From Methylomonas sp. (lineage in GTDB: Bacteria; Pseudomonadota; Gammaproteobacteria; Methylococcales; Methylomonadaceae), in NCBI GenBank assembly GCA_026990815.1, contig JALXCS010000336.1:1-11735 (forward strand): a stretch of 11,735 nt of DNA, written 5' to 3'. The notes beneath the pieces are model-generated. The model saw only the letters and a list, made by a program, of their open reading frames with translations, did no database searches and was not told the origin of the DNA. The translations under genes were made by a program, and so were the position numbers. Below are positions 6,904 through 11,735 of the stretch, piece after piece (position 1 is the stretch's first letter; every line of letters starts with the position of its first letter).

Positions 6904-9900
6904 TTAATGATGGATGTGTGCTGATAGCCACCGTTCTGCAACATCCCTGCTCATTCCTTTTCGTTTTGCGTAGTCTTCAAGTTGATCTTCAGTAATTTTT
7001 CCGACATTAAAATAACGTGATTCAGGATGGGCAAAATACCAACCGCTAACAGCAGCTGTCGGATACATCGCATAACTTTCCGTTAATTCAATACTGGTAT
7101 TTTCTGTCACATTAAGCAACTCAAACAACTTACCTTTTTCGGTATGATCAGGACAAGCAGGATACCCAGGTGCGGGCCGGATTCCTTGATAGGCTTCTTC
7201 AATAAGCTGATCATTAGGGTAATCTTCATCCAGTGCGTAACCCCAATATTCTTTTCTGACTTTTGCATGCATATATTCTGCTAAAGCCTCAGCCAATCGA
7301 TCGGCAAGTGCTTTCAACATAATTGAGTTGTAATCATCATGATCTTCCTCAAATTGCTGAATCTTTTCTTCAATACCAATACCAGTGGTAACAGCGAACC
7401 CGCCAATATAATCGGCTTTGCCGCTTGCCACTGGCGCAATAAAGTCGGCAAGACAGTAATTGGGCTGACCGGGCGCCTTGACGTTTTGCTGCCTGAGATG
7501 ATGCAGTGTTTCCAGTTTTTCATTACGCTGTTCATCACGATAAAGAACAATATCATCGCCTTCGCTGTTTGCCGGAAAAAAACCAATGACTGCTCTAGCA
7601 GTCAACCATTTCTCAGCAACAATTTGTTCCAACATTTTCTGGGCGTCAGCAAACAATATTTTTGCCTGCCCACCGACCACCACATCATCAAGAATTTTTG
7701 GATACTTCCCGGCCAACTCCCAAGTCTGAAAAAAAGGTGTCCAGTCAATATAAGCAACCAGCTCTTTTAACGGCAAATCATCCAAAACTTTGGTTCCCAA
7801 AAAGCTTGGTTTTACAGGCTCATGGCCATCATAAACAAAACGATTCAGGCGCGCTTTTTCCAAATCATGCTGATTAATTTTAGCTTTCTTACCTTTATGC
7901 CGTATTCTGACTTGCTCATATTCTTCCTTAATCTTCTGGGTAAATTCTTCCTTGAATTCCTGAGTAAGTAGATTGCCTGCAACACCAACACTTCGAGATG
8001 CATCAGGGACATAGACAGTAACCCCATGATAATTTTCATCAATTTTGACAGCAGTATGAGCGCGCGAGGTGGTCGCACCCCCGATCATAACCGGAATCTC
8101 AAATCCTTGCCGTTCCATTTCTTTTGCAACATGGACCATTTCATCCAAAGAAGGCGTAATGAGACCGCTCAGACCAATAATATCAACATTTTCCTCCCTG
8201 GCAGTTTGCAAAATCTTTTCGGTTGGCACCATCACACCCAAATCGACAATATCATAATTGTTACATTGCAAAACAACCGCAACAATATTCTTGCCAATAT
8301 CGTGAACATCACCTTTCACCGTAGCCATCAAAATCTTACCATTCGCCTCTCTTTCTCCATCTTTTTCAGCATCCATAAAAGGCATGAGATAGGCCACCGC
8401 TTTTTTCATTACCCGTGCAGATTTGACGACCTGAGGTAAAAACATTTTGCCTTCGCCAAACAAATCACCTACCACATTCATACCATCCATTAACGGGCCT
8501 TCAATGACATGCAGCGGTTTCTCAGCTACTTGACGCGCCGCTTCGGTATCTTCCTCAATAAAATCGGCAACCCCTTTAACCAAGGCGTGTTCGAGTCTCT
8601 TGTGAGGTAGCCAACTGCGCCACTCCAGGTCTTCCTTTTTTTCTGCAGTAGAACCATCGCCACGATACTTTTCAGCAATATCCAGTAATTTTTCTGTGGC
8701 TCCAGGATGGCGATTTAATACAACATCCTCGACAGTATTTCGTAATTCTTCTGGAATATCATCATAAATAGCCAACTGCCCTGCATTAACAATCCCCATG
8801 TCCATACCAGCTTTAATGGCATGATAAAGAAATACCGCATGGATCGCCTCTCTAACAGGATTATTGCCCCGAAAAGAAAATGAAACATTGGAAACCCCAC
8901 CAGATACCAAAGCATGTGGCAATGTTTTTTTGATTTCACGTGTCGCTTCGATAAAATCTACACCGTAATTATCATGCTCCTCAATACCAGTTGCGATGGC
9001 AAAAATATTGGGATCAAAGATTATATCTTCCGGCGGAAAACCTATTTTTTCCCTCAAAATTCGATAAGCCCGCTGGCAAATTTCTATTTTTCTTTCCTTG
9101 GTATCGGCCTGACCTTCTTCATCAAAAGCCATAATAATGGACGCTGCGCCATATCGGCGAACCAGTTTCGCCTGGCGAATAAAATTTTCCTCACCTTCCT
9201 TAAGCGAGATGGAATTAACTACGCCCTTGCCCTGAATGCACTTTAATCCCGCTTCGAGGATATCCCACTTTGATGAATCGATCATAATGGGGACTTTGGA
9301 AATATCCGGTTCCGATGCGATGAGATTTAAAAACCGCACCATCGCTTCTTTGGAATCCAGCATCCCCTCATCCATGTTGATGTCAATGATCTGCGCGCCA
9401 TTTTCAACTTGCTGGCGCGCCACATCTAATGCTGTTTCAAAATCACCTTCAACAATCAAGCGCTTGAACTTCGCAGAACCCGTCACATTGGTTCGCTCAC
9501 CAACATTGACAAAGAGTGAATCCGGACCAATATTCATTGGCTCCAGACCTGCCAACCGACATTGTTTTTCTATTTGGGGAACAACCCGGGGTGGATGTTT
9601 TTGTACCGCCTCGATGATGGCCTTGATATGATCAGGAGAAGTTCCGCAACACCCCCCGATAATATTCAGATAACCGTTTTTCGCCCAATCCTCAAGCTCT
9701 TTAGCCATATCTTCGGGAGACTCATCATACTCGCCAAATTCATTAGGCAATCCTGCATTGGGGTGAGCCGAAACATGGGTATTGGCAATATTGGATAATT
9801 CCTCGATATATTGGCGTAATTCTTTGGCCCCCAATGCACAGTTAAAACCAAATGAAACCGGCTCGATATGATTTAGGGAATTCCAGAATGCTTCGGCTGT

Positions 9901-10575
9901 TTGGCCTGACAAGGTTCGTCCTGATGCGTCTGTAATGGTGCCGGAAATCATCACTGGCAACTTAAAGCCCAGCTTTACAAAATATTGGTCAACGGCAAAA
10001 ATTGCCGCCTTGGCATTCAAGGTATCAAAAACCGTTTCAATCAGGATAATATCAGCGCCACCCTCGATTAAACCGCTTACCGCTTCTGTATACGCAACGA
10101 CTAACTCATCAAAAGTTACATTTCTGAAGCCAGGATCATTGACATCGGGTGAAATTGAGGCAGTTCTGTTGGTTGGCCCAAGAACACCCGCTACAAATCT
10201 GGGTTTGTCTGGTGTTTCCCGGGTAAATTCCTGGGCGACTTGTTTTGCCAACCTGGCAGATTCTACATTAATTTCATAGGCCAGGGACTCCATATTATAG
10301 TCAGCCATGGCAATGGTCGTTGCGTTGAAGGTATTGGTTTCGACAATATCAACGCCGACATCAAAATAAGCTTTGTGGATTGCTTTAATGATTTCTGGCT
10401 GCGTTAATGACAGCAGGTCATTATTGCCCTTTAAATCGGATTGCCAATCAGCAAAACGCTGACCACGATAATCCTTTTCTTCCAGTTTGTAACTCTGGAT
10501 CATGGTACCCATTGCTCCATCCAGAAACAGGATACGCTTTGAAAGTTGCTGTTTAAATAGATCGTTGCTATTCAT
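6904..10575 (-). CDS. metH: Cobalamin-dependent methionine synthase
   Basis: MetH transfers the methyl group of 5-methyltetrahydrofolate to homocysteine through methylcobalamin, giving methionine and tetrahydrofolate in the cytosol. The 1223 residues cover all four modules at nearly E. coli length (1227). The homocysteine domain is about 10-325, with zinc ligands Cys246 (GFNCALGA) and Cys309/Cys310 (GGCCGTSPDH). The pterin domain is about 350-615 (VNVGERTNVTGS, DINMDEGML, PIMIDSS). The cobalamin cap and binding module is about 650-890, with D756-V-H758-D-I-G, where His758 is the lower cobalt ligand, and IGLSGLITPSLDEM. The reactivation domain is about 900-1223, with RPAPGYPACPDH (1133-1144) binding S-adenosylmethionine. 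The ATG at 10575 gives the expected N-terminus, and an in-frame TGA lies four codons upstream. The ribosome site is weak. No cobalamin or SAM riboswitch is recognisable upstream. It heads a run continuing into yqhA and the glutaredoxin gene. Confidence 0.98.
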   Translation of the reverse strand: MNSNDLFKQQLSKRILFLDGAMGTMIQSYKLEEKDYRGQRFADWQSDLKGNNDLLSLTQPEIIKAIHKAYFDVGVDIVETNTFNATTIAMADYNMESLAYEINVESARLAKQVAQEFTRETPDKPRFVAGVLGPTNRTASISPDVNDPGFRNVTFDELVVAYTEAVSGLIEGGADIILIETVFDTLNAKAAIFAVDQYFVKLGFKLPVMISGTITDASGRTLSGQTAEAFWNSLNHIEPVSFGFNCALGAKELRQYIEELSNIANTHVSAHPNAGLPNEFGEYDESPEDMAKELEDWAKNGYLNIIGGCCGTSPDHIKAIIEAVQKHPPRVVPQIEKQCRLAGLEPMNIGPDSLFVNVGERTNVTGSAKFKRLIVEGDFETALDVARQQVENGAQIIDINMDEGMLDSKEAMVRFLNLIASEPDISKVPIMIDSSKWDILEAGLKCIQGKGVVNSISLKEGEENFIRQAKLVRRYGAASIIMAFDEEGQADTKERKIEICQRAYRILREKIGFPPEDIIFDPNIFAIATGIEEHDNYGVDFIEATREIKKTLPHALVSGGVSNVSFSFRGNNPVREAIHAVFLYHAIKAGMDMGIVNAGQLAIYDDIPEELRNTVEDVVLNRHPGATEKLLDIAEKYRGDGSTAEKKEDLEWRSWLPHKRLEHALVKGVADFIEEDTEAARQVAEKPLHVIEGPLMDGMNVVGDLFGEGKMFLPQVVKSARVMKKAVAYLMPFMDAEKDGEREANGKILMATVKGDVHDIGKNIVAVVLQCNNYDIVDLGVMVPTEKILQTAREENVDIIGLSGLITPSLDEMVHVAKEMERQGFEIPVMIGGATTSRAHTAVKIDENYHGVTVYVPDASRSVGVAGNLLTQEFKEEFTQKIKEEYEQVRIRHKGKKAKINQHDLEKARLNRFVYDGHEPVKPSFLGTKVLDDLPLKELVAYIDWTPFFQTWELAGKYPKILDDVVVGGQAKILFADAQKMLEQIVAEKWLTARAVIGFFPANSEGDDIVLYRDEQRNEKLETLHHLRQQNVKAPGQPNYCLADFIAPVASGKADYIGGFAVTTGIGIEEKIQQFEEDHDDYNSIMLKALADRLAEALAEYMHAKVRKEYWGYALDEDYPNDQLIEEAYQGIRPAPGYPACPDHTEKGKLFELLNVTENTSIELTESYAMYPTAAVSGWYFAHPESRYFNVGKITEDQLEDYAKRKGMSRDVAERWLSAHIHH

Positions 10576-10703
10576 AAATTTCTGTCAAAATCATGTGGTT
10601 ATCTTTTTTAACTATACCTCCCTTGACACATATAGGACCCGGAGAAACCATAATGATTCGTAAAGAAGCAACCATTTCACAAGGAAACATCAACAGCTGA
10701 TTT

Positions 10704-10729
10704 CCCCTTATCTATAAAGAGGTTTTTTT
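10704..10729 (+). terminator. Possible plus-strand terminator in the metH leader
   Basis: CCCTTA (10705-10710) can pair imperfectly with TAAAGAGG (10715-10722), with bulged A residues, followed by seven T residues (10723-10729). On the plus strand it would end a transcript carrying the 15-codon frame before it. The stem is weak, so this is tentative. Confidence 0.25.
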
Positions 10730-10779
10730 CTATCCAAGTTTACACTCTAGTATAAATACTTTAAGTAATTTTTTAGCAG

Positions 10780-10791
10780 AAACCTAGGTTT
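10780..10791. repeat. 12-bp perfect palindrome upstream of metH
   Basis: AAACCTAGGTTT is a perfect palindrome about 205 bases upstream of the metH start, immediately followed by another palindromic hexamer, GTATAC (10792-10797). It could be a dimeric regulator site. I cannot match it to a known one such as MetR (TGAA-N5-TTCA). Confidence 0.45.
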
Positions 10792-10901
10792 GTATACTTT
10801 TAACAAACGAATATTGCACAACAATCTTTGTAAAATACTCTTATTTGTACTTCATCATTCTACAATTTCTCAGGCTTACATCCTCAGCCAAATTAGCAAA
10901 T

Positions 10902-10932
10902 AAAAAAGCCCAAGCGAAACTTGGGCTTTTTT
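10902..10932 (-). terminator. Strong bidirectional intrinsic terminator
   Basis: AAAAAAGCCCAAG (10902-10914) pairs perfectly with CTTGGGCTTTTTT (10920-10932) around a CGAAA loop. The 13-bp stem has a GCCCAAG core and an A tract on one side and a T tract on the other, so it can act in both directions. It lies 18 bases beyond the stop of the leftward membrane-protein gene and should separate that gene from metH. Confidence 0.88.
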
Positions 10933-10950
10933 GATAACAAATAGTAAAAA

Positions 10951-11388
10951 CTACTGTTGGCTAGCCTTAAAACTTCGACCAATATCGATAAACATCTCTT
11001 TGATACCGCTAAAAAGATTTTTAAGAGTCGGTTTCTCTTTAAGAACAAACATTGTCCTAACCACCCCAGCACCCAAAACTCCAAAAAATGGAGGAAGTAC
11101 GTCCGCGATGAAAAACAAAAAGAAAGCTCTGAACCCTCCAGAACTCTGTGAGTTTATTAATTTGGCCCGTTCAGCAAATTCAGCAGAGCCTGGTGAACCG
11201 ATATCAACCGAACTAGCAGCCATTGTCATCTCGGCCAGAGTAGAACTTAGCTTAACCATTATAAATTGCACTGTAAAAAATACAACACACCCCATTACTA
11301 CCCAAAGAAGGGCATTATCTTTCTGCGCCTTTACTGCTGCCTGATACATCCAGATAGCAACTAAAACTATAAATACACCACCAATCAT
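10951..11388 (-). CDS. Unknown small membrane protein with three predicted helices
   Basis: I do not recognise the family of this 145-residue protein. Three hydrophobic stretches are visible: residues 1-16 (MIGGVFIVLVAIWMYQ), about 27-46 (ALLWVVMGCVVFFTVQFIMV), and about 84-108 (GGFRAFFLFFIADVLPPFFGVLGAGVV). A polar segment of about 40 residues lies between the second and third, and a basic C-terminal tail (KEKPTLKNLF, GRSFKASQQ) is probably cytosolic. GGGAT lies eight bases before the ATG as a possible ribosome site. A strong terminator follows, and no other gene lies between it and the right edge, so it appears monocistronic. Typical membrane composition, clean start and terminator argue that it is a real gene. 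A function cannot be assigned. Confidence 0.7.
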   Translation of the reverse strand: MIGGVFIVLVAIWMYQAAVKAQKDNALLWVVMGCVVFFTVQFIMVKLSSTLAEMTMAASSVDIGSPGSAEFAERAKLINSQSSGGFRAFFLFFIADVLPPFFGVLGAGVVRTMFVLKEKPTLKNLFSGIKEMFIDIGRSFKASQQ

Positions 11389-11420
11389 TTTTTTATCCCG
11401 TTATTATTAAAAATCAAGAA

Positions 11421-11446
11421 TATGATCAAAATATTGCTTGATCATA
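11421..11446. repeat. 9-bp inverted repeat upstream of the membrane-protein gene
   Basis: TATGATCAA (11421-11429) and TTGATCATA (11438-11446) are perfect reverse complements with an 8-base spacer, 33 bases upstream of the ATG at 11388. It could be an operator or a leader hairpin. No long T tract follows directly on the minus strand, so it is not an obvious terminator. Confidence 0.6.
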
Positions 11447-11522
11447 CTGCGTTTAATTTGTTCTCCACATGTACAGAAGTTTAATTTATTATATTTATAT
11501 CCATAAACACGTGCTCCTAATT

Positions 11523-11557
11523 ATCAACATGTTTAACAAAAATATCAACCATGTTAA
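11523..11557. repeat. Pair of direct repeats, 21-base period
   Basis: ATCAACATGTTTAA (11523-11536) and ATCAACCATGTTAA (11544-11557) begin 21 bases apart, two helical turns, and differ only by the placement of single bases. Such spacing would put two bound proteins on the same DNA face. Regulator unknown. Confidence 0.45.
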
Positions 11558-11735
11558 ATCAGAAACATCGTGAAAAAAACCATCTTCAAAGATTAGTATT
11601 TTAGCAATTTTGACTTTTCTAATTATAAAAGATCGTCAAAAAATTGAATCCTTTTTTTGTTGTTCCCTGACATTTAAACCAAGGTACATTTCCCATCAAC
11701 AATTAAATTAAATTTGTTATAAATCATTATTTTGA

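Larger units (their letters stand above)
10576..10950. other. Upstream region of metH, no protein-coding gene seen
   Basis: This 375-base AT-rich gap holds the metH leader and the terminator of the next gene. No confident metH promoter is visible. TATACT on the minus strand (10749-10754) is the best -10 but lacks a good -35. On the plus strand a 15-codon frame, MIRKEATISQGNINS, with a GGAG site seven bases upstream starts at 10653 and is followed by a terminator-like element. A 12-bp palindrome lies at 10780-10791. No B12 box or SAM riboswitch core was found by eye. Confidence 0.55.
11389..11735. other. AT-rich upstream region with repeats, no gene seen
   Basis: These 347 bases precede the leftward membrane-protein gene and contain no ORF of note. 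Features are a 9-bp inverted repeat (11421-11446) and two near-identical direct repeats (11523-11536 and 11544-11557). On the minus strand TATAAT (11627-11622) has a weak -35 (TTCAAT, 11649-11644) at 16 bases. Also on the minus strand, AGGAG lies nine bases ahead of an ATG opening a seven-codon frame (MDINIIN), possibly by chance. Confidence 0.55.

Noticed and set aside
6902..6931. Longer YqhA-family start at 6931 overlapping metH
   Set aside because: It adds ten residues not seen in E. coli YqhA and offers no better ribosome site. The ATG at 6901 follows the metH stop cleanly.
8026..8439. Plus-strand frames inside metH (here, 7339-7770, 9236-9631 and others)
   Set aside because: They lie opposite highly conserved metH domains and their products show no motifs.
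10576..10950. Cobalamin or SAM riboswitch upstream of metH
   Set aside because: No B12-box-like conserved core or SAM-riboswitch stem set could be recognised on the minus strand. A covariance-model search would settle it.

Overview
The window most likely comes from a gammaproteobacterial methanotroph or methylotroph (Methylococcales-like). This is an inference, not a database result. It rests on bacterial homologues of the archaeal methanofuran-pathway enzymes MfnF and MfnE around pabB, a gammaproteobacterial-type MetH and a YqhA-family membrane protein, all in AT-rich DNA. No rRNA, tRNA, CRISPR array or complete mobile element is visible.

Layout. Bases 1-664 are a worn left flank. It holds what looks like the 3' tail of an integrase-type (IS30-like) transposase, then a start-less C-terminal remnant of a 'transmembrane anchor protein', then non-coding DNA with a good sigma70-type promoter. 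That promoter faces the only complete plus-strand gene, a 479-residue flotillin/YqiK-like SPFH membrane protein (665-2104). Everything else reads leftward. From right to left these are a three-helix unknown membrane protein (10951-11388) with a strong terminator, then metH (6904-10575), a YqhA-family membrane protein and a small glutaredoxin-like protein with very short gaps. After a 137-base gap come mfnF-like, pabB, mfnE-like and a DUF2959 coiled-coil gene, separated by only 4, 3 and 0 bases.

How the genes fit together. MfnE and MfnF act on the aminomethylfuran part of methanofuran, and methylotrophic bacteria make a related cofactor (methylofuran). PabB supplies 4-aminobenzoate, needed for both folate and tetrahydromethanopterin. 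The block therefore feeds the cofactors that carry one-carbon units from formaldehyde to formate, and MetH next to it uses methyl-tetrahydrofolate. The whole stretch has a one-carbon theme. The DUF2959 gene, directly abutting mfnE, is the member with no known role.

I found no clearly new multi-gene system. The points most worth a second look are the DUF2959 protein locked into the cofactor operon without a recognisable signal peptide, the IS-associated truncation on the left, and several inverted or direct repeats in the upstream regions of the leftward genes.
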